From Larus michahellis (lineage: Eukaryota; Chordata; Aves; Charadriiformes; Laridae): a DNA stretch of 64,000 nucleotides. Each line of letters begins with the position of its first letter. Position 1 is the first letter of the stretch. Location of the stretch: the NCBI RefSeq assembly GCF_964199755.1, contig NC_133897.1:118553579-118617578 (forward strand). The letters run 5' to 3'. The position numbers and the translations under genes are program-made. A model generated the notes under the pieces. That model saw only the letters and a list, made by a program, of their open reading frames with translations. It did no database searches and was not told the DNA's origin. Positions 46,296-59,207 of this stretch are shown in pieces.

Positions 46296-48302
46296 TATTA
46301 ATCATTGGGCACGGCTGCCCCGCAGCCACCCGCATCCCCCAGCTCCAGCAGTAGCATCCCCACAGTGAAGCAAGACCCCACGGGGGGAGCCACATCGCTC
46401 GGGCGCTGGTCCAGACCTACAGATCAGACCTCTGCTGCTCAAAAATAGCACTGAAGTGGTCTGAAAGCCAGGCACCCCCACCCCAGCCCAGGTGTCCTCG
46501 TGGAGATAATGCCACTTCTTTTGCGTTTCACTGCCTTTTCCCTTCATATCCAGGAAAAAAAATGTCAAAAGGTGTCGTCGTGAGTACACCCATGCTGCAG
46601 CCCCACAAGCACGTGGGGGTGAGCGTCCCTCATCTTGCACGTATCCATCTATCACCAACACTATCTCCCATGGGTGATGCCCTCTCTTTAGGAAGACAGT
46701 AAGTTCTTAAGGGCTTAATTTTAAGCCTTTAAAAATGAGCAGCCATAAAGCCACTGCATGTCCTGTTTTGCCTGGCTGCCGCAGATTTCATTCAAAGTCT
46801 GCGTGATATAAAGTAGGCAAAACAGGGCATGCTCTGGTGAGAGATTCCTGAATTTCTTTGCTATTGTTGGTTTAAGCTGAGCCCTTAGGGATTTTCTTCT
46901 TTTGATGTGCACACATAAATCCCGTTCACGAGAAAATTACGCGTGTGCATTGAGAGAAAATACTTGCACTGAGATCCAAATAGTTTATTCCACAAATCTG
47001 CAAGTGGAAGATTTTCTGCAGATTTTTTTCCCGAGGCAATATTCATCTGTGCATACAGTAAAACAAACTGTAGGCAAGCAGATGAAAGCTGCTAATAGCA
47101 GAAGCTCATCTCAGAATGTATGGCCTGGTGTGAACCTCGCCATAATTACTGAGAAGATCATACGAACATGAATGATCATTCCAATTTTTTCTTAAACTTA
47201 AATATCCTGAATAAAATCAGTAGATTGCATAGTTAAGAGTCATCCTTGCTCTGATCCAGTTGCACAGTGATGCTTGCCCACTGATAGAGGAAAATATTAC
47301 TAATCTGTACACACTCCCTGCCTCACCCCTGGCAAACCCCTGTATTTTTTCAATCTTTTATGAATAACATGCCAACCTGTTCACATTCATCAGCCAAAAT
47401 GTCAAATTTTCTGACAAAGAAAAAACAAAGAATTCCCTGGACGAACAACAAAAAAAGAGACTAACGAAGTACAGGGGTTTTTTTTGGTTTGTATTTATGT
47501 TGGGTGTCAAGGGACAAATTTTGAAGTGCCTTTCTTAATTTGCCCACAAAATCTGAAACTGCACCTATTTTCAATTTTACATGGTCTCCTGTGATTTTGC
47601 TGTTTTTGTATTCAGGTGCAATAGTTTGTCGGAACTGGCGAATACAGAAAAGCATATATAAGGTGCGTCCTTTTTTGGCGACCCTTTGAAGGTTTATCCC
47701 GGAAAGCATTTAGAAGCTATCTTTTTTTGATGTATATCTCCGTCAATTGTTACACTCAAAATCCTGTTTATGGGCAAGCTTGTGTCCCACCTCTTATCAT
47801 CCCGTGCCCACGCTCAGGTACCCTGCGACACTTCTCAGTCACACCAGGTCTGCATTTGTCTACACCATGTCGTTATTTTAGAGTCATAAAGCCACAGTGG
47901 TAGCACACAAAGGTAAACAAAAGTCGCACGATTACTCGCAGACACTTGGTCAATTAGAAAAGCTGCTGTTGCAGATAAGCCATGTAAAACCAGGTTGAGG
48001 GGGAGGTCAAGAAAAGTTTAAAACGAGCAAGTCTGACAAGCTCAGTCCTGAGGCCTTGCAAACTCAGTGCCTGCTACTGGCAGTGGGAATACGGTATTTT
48101 AGGGCTCCATGGTTACACATCTCCCCCATTCTTGATTCTTGGCAGGATACTTAAGATTGCGAGATGTTTGAACTGGTTGGGATTTGTTACCTGGTTGGCA
48201 CGATTCACCTGCAGGGCAGCAGGCTGCATTCCCACCACCTCGTATTTCATCACCGTGATTATTTCAAATATCCTTAGTCATGTTGTTTTGTACAAATCTG
48301 AA

Positions 48303-48361
48303 GGCTATCTAAAATGAATGGCTGGAACAAATGAAACTATTGCCTTTAAAAGCTGATCCAA
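48303..48361. repeat. 59-bp duplicated element, copy 1
   Basis: Begins GGCTATCTAAAATGAATGGC and ends TTTAAAAGCTGATCCAA. It is 58/59 identical to the copy at 49749-49807, in direct orientation, with an abrupt loss of similarity on both sides. Confidence 0.9.
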
Positions 48362-49748
48362 CCATTCTGTCTAAGTCACAGACAAGCCTCACTTAAGGCA
48401 GAACAGTTCAGGCACAGTTACATATGGAGAATTAAAAGAAGCGGCACAAATTCTGGGTTAGCCAAAACATTCATTTGGAGATCTTCAAGTTTTTATGCAA
48501 ACGCATGCATTCATTTCTATTTGCTTTAAAAAATAGGGGTCAACGAGCAAATACACGTTTAGAAATGTCAGTGAAGAGCGATATAAGCTTGCTTGCTGTG
48601 TCTGTAAATGGACAAATGTCTTTCAGCAAAGTACGATGGTCAGTGTACGATTTGTAACTTCACTGAGCTCTGACAGGGAATTCTGCCCCCATCTCGAGAA
48701 CCTATGGCCAAATTTGGCTGCCATCTTCTAGACTCCAGAGCCCTTTACTGCGGGGCTGTTTCTGCGGTAACTTTTCTCATTCCCCACATGGCTGTATGTC
48801 CATAGTATGGATGCATTTGCTTCTAATATCACCTGTATAAAGACCACCAATGGGAGCCTGTGACATTTATTCCCTGACTGTAACTTATTTTTTCTAAAAT
48901 TTTACAGAAGGTGGAGATCTTACTAGAATGTTGTTGATTTCAGCTGTATCTGCATTGTCTGCTTTCCTGGGTCACTTTCTTCCATAAACATTTAAGTATT
49001 TAAATATTCAAAAAATGTAAACAGGTTTGTATTCTTTTCCAGAAACAAACTACTTTATCCAGAGATTAAAAAGAAAAGGTAATTTAAAACATAAATTGGA
49101 ACAATCTTCAGCAGTTTCAGTTAAAAAATTTGAAGCCTAATTTTACCCAGACAACAATAGTAATATCCCTGGCTTCTGTGAAGAGCAAATTGTATTTCTA
49201 TTTTACTGAAGGTATAAATCCTCTTTACGACTCTAGTTCTCTCTGCGTAATTTCAAAATCCTGGATTATTGCCTCTTAGAGGACTGTTGTGTGTTTCTGC
49301 CTGTGACCTCCTGTGTGGACTTGGAGAAGCCTTTTGTGCCAAAGTCTCCAAAAATGGCCTCTCACTTTGGCTTGCTTACATTCTCTTGCTTTGTAACTCA
49401 AAACGCAGACACCCAGGACAAAGCCTACTTTTGAGAGCATCAACCTAAGGTTTTTGCACGTCAGTTTTTGTCAGCAAGATTTGCTATCAGCACGTAATAA
49501 GACAGCAGCTCTAAAACTTCTTTCTCTTTCCCTGATCTTTGGACTCTCTATGTTTCTAAAATCACCCTTGTTGTTGGCTCAAGCCTGCCCTGCGCTGGGG
49601 AATGAACTGAGTTGGCCAGCTTGGACACCACCAGCAGTTCTGCTGGGCCAGCACGGACGCCTGAGTAGACCAACAAATCCAGCTGCTGGGTTAGCTAAAT
49701 CAGTTCGTGCTGATCTCTCTAGGGATGCCTATATTAATGTTCCAGTCT

Positions 49749-49807
49749 GGCTATCTAAAATGAATGGCTGGAACAACTGAAACTATTGCCTTTAAAAGCT
49801 GATCCAA
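49749..49807. repeat. 59-bp duplicated element, copy 2
   Basis: Second copy of the element at 48303-48361, differing at one base (AACAAC versus AACAAA in the middle). The two starts are 1446 bp apart. No LTR-like TG...CA ends and no CR1 sequence were seen at the borders. Confidence 0.9.
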
Positions 49808-50512
49808 AGCAAATCTCCCGGTTGTCTCCCTGTGCTGTGCTGTTCTCACTGTGGAGGAATCTTGTGCTATGCAAACTGGACCAATTTTTGAACTAAACTT
49901 GAAGAATTTCTCCAGGAGCAGACTTAGCGCACTGCAGCTGCAAATGGGTGTTCATGTCCTGGGACTGAACCACAGCCAGTTTGAATGAAAAAAACCCACA
50001 CAAACCCAACATGAAATGGGTACAATGTAGAATTCTGGTCCTCAGCACCAACTGTTTGCTCTTCAGATCCACTCTTGCTAGTCTGTACTACTTGCAAATG
50101 CAGACAGCCTGAGTTGTCCACAGTAGCTTGCTACTGCTACCATAAGTAGCGTAGATATCTCTACACTAAAATGCAGTCTTTGGTGTAGGAAAAAATACCT
50201 TACAATAAGATGGCTGTTTACAGCCATGTTGGCCCACTCTCCTGCCTGAAAAGTAGCCAAAGCCTTGTGCCGCTGGTCCTTCCCCTTACCCTGTGTGTGT
50301 TCTTTCATCCAGTGAGAATTTGGGAAGTCTCATTATTTGCTCAGGACTTATAGATGTCCTGCAGTACCTACAAATGGGACACAAACCATCTGGAAATCCT
50401 AAGCCTGCCCACTGTGATTTACTGTAGACCTCATGTATGTGTGCTCCATCAATCCTCTACACGGACACAGCAAAGTCCACCTTTTCAGTGTGCACTATTC
50501 ATAGGCAAATTA

Positions 50513-50630
50513 TAGAATCACAGAATGGTTAGAGTTGGAAGGGACCTTAAAGACCATCTAGTTCCAACCCCCCTGCCCTGGGCAGGGACATCTCCCACTA
50601 GACCAGGTTGCTCAAAGCCCCATCCAAATT
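50513..50630 (-). mobile_element. CR1 LINE, 3' tail
   Basis: Starts TAGAATCACAGAATGG and continues TTGGAAGGGACCTTAAAGAC, the CCCCTGCCCTGGGCAGGGAC block, then CCAGGTTGCTCAAAGCCCCA. It is the reverse of the CR1 3' end, about 118 bp, fairly well conserved. Confidence 0.93.
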
Positions 50631-53600
50631 CATGGTACAGAGCATGCACAATAAATGTGATGCTTTCCAAGCATGCTGTATCTGCTAAGCACAGCTCGTG
50701 TCACCAGCTCGTACCTGTGCAACAAGAGCGATACACCCTGGAGTGCCTGGGCATGCCCATCCTCTGCCTGGGAGTATTCATCATTCCTAAACCAGCACGC
50801 TCTACCACCTGGGAGCATTCTTCTGCCCAAAGGGAATCCTCAGCTGCTTCTCGGTTGCAGTTTTCAATGCCCTTTGGCTCCTTCACAAGCACTTAGGGTG
50901 CTTCCTTCTTTAAATGAGAATAGCGCTGCTCATCTCGTGTGAAAGACTTGAACAACCACAGATAAAACCAGCTTCGTGTCCCAAATGGATTATTGCTTAG
51001 GTAATTAGCTAACTTTTGTTTGCAAAATGCTGGGACACTATAAGGTGAATGTTAATTTGAGTGCAATATATTATTGCTATTCCAACTGTCTTTCAATATA
51101 TTTTTAGACAACTACTCTTAAAATAGTGACAGATATGAGACGGGTTTCTAAATTACTTCAAGGAACTGATATTTTTCTTCCAGCATTCTCTTTTGTGTGC
51201 AAGGAGCCTTAAATCATAAAACCACCATTAAGCATCCATCAGCGTGTCCCTGTGAAAATGCACAGGCGCACACACACACATACTGGGTGCCTCACAGTCC
51301 TGTTACTGAGGTGGTACGTAATCCCCTGACTTCATCTATTTATGAAGAAAAAAGATGCTGTTCATTTCAAGCCAAAATGTTATTCTTGCTAGCACTCGCT
51401 GGACAAAGATTTCAAGAACATAACTTCAGGAAGATCTCATACTTGAGATACTGAAATCGGAAAGTCCTACCATACAATGACAAAAAAGGACAGAAATCAT
51501 AAATGTCCTGCAAATAAATTTTCTTACAACTATGCACTGTTAGTTAATTCAAATTTTTCTTGTTCAAGAAAAATGTATTTGAATCATCAGCAATAACTTT
51601 GACAAAGCAGTCTACAAATCAAAGCATTTTCCATCTGGCCTATTATTTACATTAATCTTTCCCTTGCTAAACTGTAGCATAACCAGCTACATGGGTTGTT
51701 GCTGGTTTCTACAATATTTACAGAAAGACAGGCCTATTTTACTAAAACTAGTGTATAAAGACTGTACTTCGAGTTGCTCTTTATTTTGGGAGATACTCTT
51801 AGGAATGAATAGTGATAATAAGAGAAATAATAAAAATTACTTTAGAAACAAATCCTGCAGACTTCTCAGAAAAACTGTACCAAATATTTATGTATCCCAT
51901 AAACCTTTGAAAAAATAGAACGGAGAATTTACAAAACCGGACCTGAAAAAGGAAAAGTTTATCTAATAATAGAAATAGTTTACCCAACACATCCATAACT
52001 GTATGCATTCATCCTTCTAGGGAGCTGTTACCTTGATTCTTTCTTTTCACTGCATGGTCCTTTTGCTGAGGCCTCCTATGATACTAAATTTCACATAAAA
52101 TTTGCTGGTATAAGTTGGTGTAAGGACACTGAGCTGCGAGAGACCACATGAGTGTTACTACCTTCCTTCCCGTGGGCCTTCAAACTGATGCCGGGTCTTG
52201 TGACCTCGGAATCAGAGAGAAGTTAGCCTTGTACTTGAGTAAGATGTACAGAATAATGTCCACAGATTGTCATTTTAGTGTTTCAAGAAATTTGCTCTTT
52301 TGTTTCCTCTTTTCCATTTGTTCCCAGCAAATTAATGCTTTTAGCCACAGAGATTAAGTGACACGTCAGGAAAGTCATCGAAAGGACTACAATGGCCATC
52401 TAAGACCGACTTCCAGTCCAGTATAAACACCAGCATAGCATCTTCACTTAAGTGCATATGTCTTTCAGCTTTCAAACAGCTGAACTTAAACACCTGTATG
52501 TTTGCATCTGTACAGGTACATCATGCTTTAAAATTTTCTATCCTTCCCCTTCCAGTCTTGGAATTTTGCTCTCCTGAAGCTTTATTGCTTTAAGGCAGCG
52601 TGTACAGATTGTGACTGTATGTTTTCTTTGTCTATCATTTCCTTTTCCTTTCCCTGCTTATCCTCTGCATATGTTGATTTTTATGACTCAGTCTGAAGTT
52701 AGCTGTTTACCTGTTTTCCATCTGCTCAGCCAGGGAGAAGCCGGTGAGCCTGCCTTCAGGTACATCCCACGCATGGCACTTAACTACAGACTGGTACTGC
52801 TGCAGACAATGAAAACTGCTGTCTGGGTCCATGGAGAATCTAAACTTGGTGGGCAGTGAAGCTCGCAAAATATACAGGCATATTCAGACAAAATCACATT
52901 ACGGTCATTTTCCCCAGGCATTGCTTGTATGTTATAGTATATAACTCCACTGTAGGAGGTGATGTGGGACTGAGAACATACGTATTGCTTGAGTGTGAGA
53001 ACAACGCATGATGTATCCCATATGCTACGATGGGTAGGGAAAACAACAGATTATCTAGGGTTTGCTATTTTTTTTCCACAGAACAGAATTGACTACTATT
53101 CTTGTAAGTGGAAGTTTTGCGTATGTTCGCTAACAAATACAGAAAAAACCCTCAATATAAGAAACTGGGCCAAATTCTAGTTATCCTCCTAAGCCTAGGT
53201 AAACAGACTTGTTACAGGGGGACACACCTCATTAGCGCTGCACAAAACCCACAAAACTACTCTATATTTAGCACAGAAGTGTAAGATTCTCGCCGTCTTG
53301 TTCACATGAGACATCCTGAATGGCAGAACCATATGGGTTTGGGTATTTCTTCTCTGTCCCAAAGGCCCAGCTTGAGGACAACAGAAGCCGTGGCAGGGCA
53401 CAACGATGAAGGTCCAGACACTCTGAGATGGCTCCCTAGGAGTTTACCTGACTCAGTAAAACTCACCTGGTGGGTTGGTTTTATCCTCCCTTGGAGAGTG
53501 GAAGCCCTCAAAGGAAGGGGTTGAGGACCTTGGGCTGAGGGTAAGGGTGACGGGACATAAGCAAGTTTGATAGGAGTCATCTCTATACACGTGAGACGGA

Positions 53601-56600
53601 AACTCCTTACGTAAACAAAATTTATTTGAGTTACTGGCTACAGCTCAGTCCGTTCAATTTCTCTGTCTTCTTATGCTCTGCTGGTCAAAAAATCAGTCAA
53701 CTAACTGAAAAGAAAGAATTTGGGTAAGAAACGGAGGGTACAATTGTATGATAAAATTCCCAAACAACAAATAATGTTGCAGCAGTGCTGAGAAGCTAGA
53801 ACTATCATATCTCCTAATGAAGCATCTGATAATTAACACGGGTGAAACTAATTGTTATTTTAAAAAAATAGAAATTTGTAAGAGTTATAACTCTTATAAA
53901 TATAAATCTCTCTTCCATAGAGAATTTTGGTAGTGTATTATATCTGTGTTATGGAAATCTATAATTGTGCTTAAGAAAAACACAGCAAAGGTATTCTCTA
54001 TTGCACTTTCTGCACTTTCACAAGGGATTTGTTCTAAATTTGCTGTCTTTTACAAGTTCCAAAAATAAAAATAGGTAAATCTTAATGTTCTTGAACCACA
54101 TCTGTTTGAATTCTTGGTTACATTTGTCGCCTGATCCCCAGCTGGAATAAACCGATGTAACACTGGAGTCCCCTCAATTTATGCTGCTGAAGGTGTGGCT
54201 TCCTACCACATTTAAACATAAGGGTCTATTTAAAACTTAAGAACTTGATGAGGCTGTGGTCAGGCTGGAGCTGAGGTTCAAGTAAACCTGAGGCAACGTC
54301 TAAATACCTAAAAATACAAAACCCTTGCTGGAAACAGATCCCAGGAAAAGCACTGCCTTATTGATAGAGATCAGATCATAGAAAATTCTTGCAGAGAAAA
54401 CTATGAAATTTAGATTCCAATCTAACCTAACCAATGGTTTGAAAGTCTGTTAAGAAGAGCAATTTACGAAGAAGTGGTTTCCCTGAGGAGCTGCTCAGCG
54501 TATTGCAGCAGGGGGGCTGTGCATAGATGTTTTCCTCAATTACGGTGGCAAAAGCAGCAATAATAGCACTGATGTCAGGAAATAAAAAAATACAATGTGA
54601 AAAATATGAGAAAAGATATTTCATTTTTCCCCATACGTTTGACTGACAAGTCATCAGGTACTGACCAAAAGGAGCACATGCTTCTGCACAAAGAATCAGG
54701 CATTATATGATCGACACTCGTTTTCTTATTTTTGAACTTTAAGTCCCTGAGCAACTCTACAAAAAAGTACAGAAAGCTAAGAATAAAAAAGAAATCCATT
54801 AAGAAGCAAAACAATAAAGTGGATGGTTTTCACTGTTGTCCATTACGAAGTTTCTTCAGGTAAAAAAAAAAAAAAAAAAAGAAGAAATATCAGGATCTGT
54901 AGTCAACATAGTGGAGAATGGTCAAGTGTAGTTTACTTAGACTTGACATCTGTCAAGTAACAAAGTCTACTGCTTGCAGACAGGAAGAAACAAGGAAAGC
55001 AAACCTTATAAAAGCTGAAGGAAAAAGGAGGAAAGGACTCTTACTTTACTGGGAGGAAGAAAGGGCAGGTAGGTAGAGAAGACTCTTTTCTGCAGAGGCC
55101 CACTGTCTTATAAATGCTGATTCCTGAGACCTGCCAGCTAATAAATTCTTATCTGTGTTTCCGGAACCTGTAATTACAACAAAAGATGACAAGAGGGGAA
55201 GATAAAGGATCATACAATGAATTATTGATACTGACCTTTTTTACAGGATGAAGTTCTACGTTAGATAGGATGGGCTGAAGCTCAACGAAGTCAGTAAGTT
55301 GTTTCCTGTGGGTTTCTGCTGGCTTCGAAGAGATTTAAAAAAAAGAGATACAAAGTTTATAAATTTGGAGAGTTGCATTAAAAAAAATAAAATTTCTCAC
55401 TCCTCTATTCTCCTTACTCTACCCTTCCTTCCTGTGGCCCTAAAGCCCTGCAGGAGCCAGGCTAGACTTGAACGCGCACGCGATCATACTGCAGCCTGCA
55501 CAATGCTGTCGGAACAGGAGGACCAACCTGCTGGACAATTTCCATCTGTCAGTGACAGGCCACCCTGTCATCTCCACATCTACACCCACGGTCACGCTCC
55601 TGTCTCCTTCCTCACACATATGATTCACCCTGGCTTTGCATAGATCCAGGGTCTCTGCATAAAATTTGTGGTCACTTAGACTTTTTATAGGAATCAAGAT
55701 GTTGAGTACTCATTTTGGGAATGCTGCTAAAAACATTTTTCTTCAAACTGCTTTAAGTCAAAGCCAAAGTTGTCATAAGATTTTTCCTAAAATCCTCTCT
55801 AGGTATCTCTAGAGATTTTTCAAGAAAACTTAAAAGGTGGCATTTTAGTCTCCATTTCTAGAAAACACACTGAATAAAGAAAGCTTGTTTGGCACAAGTG
55901 TTTAACAACAGGACAGAAAAATCACCCAGAAGGCCAACAAAATCTTTTTACATCTAGCTATACATTAAGCAAAATGCATATAATTTTATGAGGGAGGGAA
56001 CAGGAGGCTTTCTTCTTCTCTTTTTCTACCTGATATGCTAATTTTCTGAGTGTTTGCAAAGTTTCATCCCTGTTTTTAACTTTTAGGAAACCAGATCCAA
56101 GACCATGACATTATTTTACTGAAGTATTATGTTCTTGCTCACATAAGCTGTGTTTTCTCATGTGATGCTTCCCAATAAATTCACCGATACTCCCTGTTTG
56201 AGAAAGGACGGCTCTTGTGAGCAAGGGCTGCCTTTTGTGCTGTGCAACCTACCAGACAACTCACAAGAATCTTCTCCTCAAAGTGAGATTTTAAAAGATC
56301 TCCTGAAGGATTCCTTACCTGAACTATCTGTAAAACTGTGCCAGAAAAATGTGTTAGGTATTCCTCTACACAAGTGCAGTCAAAGAAAATTCAGAGCGGA
56401 TTCTAGTAGACACAGGATTTAGCTCTCCATCTCAAGTTCTTACTTTAGACACTTATTTTCTATGCTTCCACAGTACATTCTGTGATTTTTTTGAAGCTTC
56501 ATCAAAGGTATTTCAATCACCTGATTTATGTTCTGCTTAATCTTATTCTAGACTTGTGCTTTTCAGAAAACCTTTCCCAAGTGTTTATTGTGGAGACCAG

Positions 56601-58280
56601 GGACAGAAGTGCAGAAGAAGAGTTCAAACCTCAAAAAGCAGAAGTGCTGCGTACACATGCACAGGCCGGGCTCTGTGCAAGAAGCGTGTTCAAACTAACT
56701 AAAGAGTATTTCTTTTGCAGGTATGTGAATTTGGAGCACTCATAGCAAAAGATGCCTTGTCATTAAAATCAGCAATCCCACCACTGGAGTCCAATCTGTA
56801 GAAATGCACAGGGTTATTGGAGTAAAATAATTTCCGCAAGTGTTGTGCAAGACAAGAAGTTTCTTTTTGGTTGGGGAGGAGAAAATCTTCCACAGCTTGT
56901 TGGGTATATATAGAAGCAACATCTGTCAGAGACTGCAAACCGAATGCCCAGCCTGGAGATAATCTGACTATTCAGGAAGAGATTGTGATGATTTTGTAAT
57001 CTTCATAATTGTAATCTTCATTGTTTCCTCTTAATATTGTACTTTATAATGCATTTCTCTTAAAGTACCCAAATGTTTCTTCTCTACCAGGCACATGCTC
57101 TGCTCAGCTTTTATTCAATTTTATTTAATTCCTCTAACAACAAAGAGGACAAGGATGCTCAGCAAGTTAATGGATGGCAGGCCCTTGTAAGAGCTTGCTT
57201 ACTCTGGCCTTAAAGGCCGCTTGCATCAGATACTTCCAGATCTCCACTTGTAAAAACTGATATACTCCGAGTGTTTTAGGATTTAACAGGTTTTCAAGAA
57301 ATATGTGGAAGAGACCAGTGGATATCTTACCTGATAAGGGGTATTTTCTTTAATGGAATGTTTGAAGATGGTGTTGCTTGTTTGTATTCAAACCTCTCAT
57401 AGTTTTTATGAAGTACAAACTATTGTAGGAAGTGACATGATGGACACATGCAATAAGGTATTTTCCTTTCACAATGTCACGGTGGGAAAAGGAGAATATT
57501 TTTAAGTTGCTCTAGAAATTGAAAGCATTTACGGGTAGAAAAGCCAAATCTGATATATTTGAATTGGCAGCAGGCTACACTCATGAAAGCCAGCTTTTAC
57601 TATGGAGGACACAGAAATTGTCTCCTACAGATATGCCTCTATGGTGTGCTAAAGCCCTAGTGGCACAAAAACAAGGGTGGTGATATTTTCTTGCAGACAA
57701 AATCAATAGCTTGCGGCTGGTGCTTCTTGAAACAGTATGCCAGGGATCTCCCTTGCTAGTGCTGTGTAGCATTTAGCAAAGCCCTCATGAAGTTGTGAAA
57801 TACTTTGCAACTCACATGAATCACTATTAAAATATTAGAGGTATGTGTATCTAGCCATATCTTTGTGCCTGAATCAGGCAAATTTTGTTAAGAGAACTGA
57901 GCGCTGGATGTGTGGGTGCGTGTGGGGTTGAAAATGTGAATGAGTATGAAACTTAAGATAGCAATACCATTAAGCAGTGCAATGCCTGATACAGACGACA
58001 CGGTCCTTAGGCCTCCCCCTCCCTCCCCAACCTCTCCCCACCGCCAGCTTCTGTGTTATCCAAAGCCTGTGCCAAATACCTTAAAAAAGACAGGAGATTC
58101 ATTGTCTGCCCTGGATGAGCTTGAACACCTACTTCACAAGGAGCTGAGAGCATGAGCTGTGCATTGCAGTGGGGTGGCCTGGGCTGCACGGTTTCAAGCG
58201 GCTTCAGAGCACTGAAAATAGCAAAAGGAGTTGTGATCTTTGCAGCACAACTGTGGAGGGTGCCTTCCCAAGGACCTGCA

Positions 58281-58391
58281 GAGCAACCAGGTCTAGTGGG
58301 AGGTGTCCCTGCCCACGGCAGGAGGGTTGGAACTAGATGATCTTTAAGGTCCCTTCTGACCTAAAGCATTCTATCATTCTATGATTCTATA
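58281..58391 (+). mobile_element. CR1 LINE, 3' tail
   Basis: Begins GAGCAACCAGGTCTAGTGGG and ends with TTCTATCATTCTATGATTCT. In between is GGTTGGAACTAGATGATCTT. Plus orientation, about 110 bp, ending about 560 bp upstream of the LAMA3 start codon's island core. Confidence 0.93.
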
Positions 58392-58672
58392 CCTTGTGTG
58401 GAGATAGCCCTGAGTGAGGAAAAAGCTGGGAAACCTTGATTTTCCTGCCTGTATGTGACATGACAGGTCACAGCTTTCGAGGATGGATGCTCTGAGATTT
58501 CTTCACGGTCCGTTAAAAATATTAACCCGCACGCTACGCAAGGGGGGAGGATCAGACAGCTCCAGCTGAGCCGGGGGGTGGCCGTGTGTGTGTGTGTCAC
58601 CTCTCGGCACGCCCGCGGAGCTGGGCGTCAGGGCACACACCTGGGGCAACCCCCACCGGCCCGGAGACCCTT

Positions 58673-58732
58673 CCCCATCCCCATCCCCGTCCCCGTCCCC
58701 GTCCCCGTCCCCGTCCCCGTCCCCGTCCCCGT
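58673..58732. repeat. CCCCGT hexanucleotide repeat, ten units
   Basis: Two CCCCAT units followed by eight perfect CCCCGT units. The complementary strand is (ACGGGG)n, with ten G4 runs spaced by two bases, hence strong quadruplex potential. It ends 217 bp before the LAMA3 start codon, in the likely promoter or 5' UTR. Confidence 0.95.
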
Positions 58733-58949
58733 CCCGCTCCGCCCGCCGCTCCGCACCGGCGCTGCCTCTCGCCTTGCCCCGCCCCAGCCGGCGCAGGGCG
58801 AGCAGGGAGGTGCGGGCAGGACGCGGGAAGCCCCTCTGCCGCCCCCTTGCCTCTTGCCGCCACCGCCCCCCCCAGCCCGGCCCGCCCGCCCACCGCAGCT
58901 ATAGGGCCGCCCCGGCGGGGGGGGCGGCGAGGGTAGAGCCCGGCGCAGG

Positions 58950-59207
58950 ATGGCGGCGGCGCCGGGCTCCCCGCTCTTCTGGGCGCTTCTCCCGCCGCTC
59001 CTCACCCTCTGCCCGGCGCAGCCCCCCGGCTCCCGGGGGATGGGGCTCAGCCTCCACCCGCCCTACTTCAACCTGGCCGCGGCAGCCAGCATCTCGGCCA
59101 CGGCCACCTGCGGGGAGGCGGTGGCGAGCGGCGGCGGCGGGCGGCCGGAGCTGTACTGCAAGCTGGTGGGGGGGCCGGCCGCCGCCCCCTTGGGCCGCGC
59201 CATCCAG
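58950..59207 (+). CDS. LAMA3: LAMA3 coding exon 1 (signal peptide and start of LN domain)
   Basis: 258 bp, 86 codons, phase 0 at the end (CAG|GTAACC). This is the first coding exon of laminin subunit alpha-3, long (B) form, a secreted chain of epithelial basement membrane laminins. The start codon has good Kozak context (GCAGGATGGCGG). Residues 1-23 form a signal peptide with the core LFWALLPPLLTL. From residue 32 the laminin N-terminal domain begins: GLSLHPPYFNLAAAASI, ATATCGE, then ELYCKLVGGP and ending AIQ. The blocks GLSLHP.YFNLA, ATATCGE and PELYCKLVGGP match human LAMA3 as I recall it. The Ala/Gly-rich linker (AVASGGGGR) replaces a differing human segment. The next exon, expected to begin near GQFCDYC, was not found before the window end. 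Confidence 0.95.

Larger units (their letters stand above)
46300..58280. other. Intergenic DNA between ANKRD29 and LAMA3
   Basis: About 12 kb between divergent genes. It contains the duplicated 59-bp element (48303, 49749), a CR1 tail (50513), a short CA repeat (about 51262-51281) and a poly(A) run (about 54862-54879). No exon, tRNA or other gene could be supported. Distal enhancers for either neighbour may lie here, but cannot be read directly. Confidence 0.6.

Noticed and set aside
49454-49780. 108-codon plus-strand frame with a hydrophobic segment resembling a signal peptide
   Set aside because: It runs into the duplicated 59-bp element, has no known homologue that I recognise, and lies in intergenic DNA.
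48303-49807. Possible CRISPR-like or LTR pair formed by the 59-bp repeats
   Set aside because: Only two copies, 1.4 kb apart, no regular spacers, no LTR ends or internal retroviral sequence, and a vertebrate genome.
57940-58155. 71-codon frame upstream of LAMA3 with a Pro-rich segment and an acidic, helical-looking end
   Set aside because: No recognised family or splice context; short enough to be chance.
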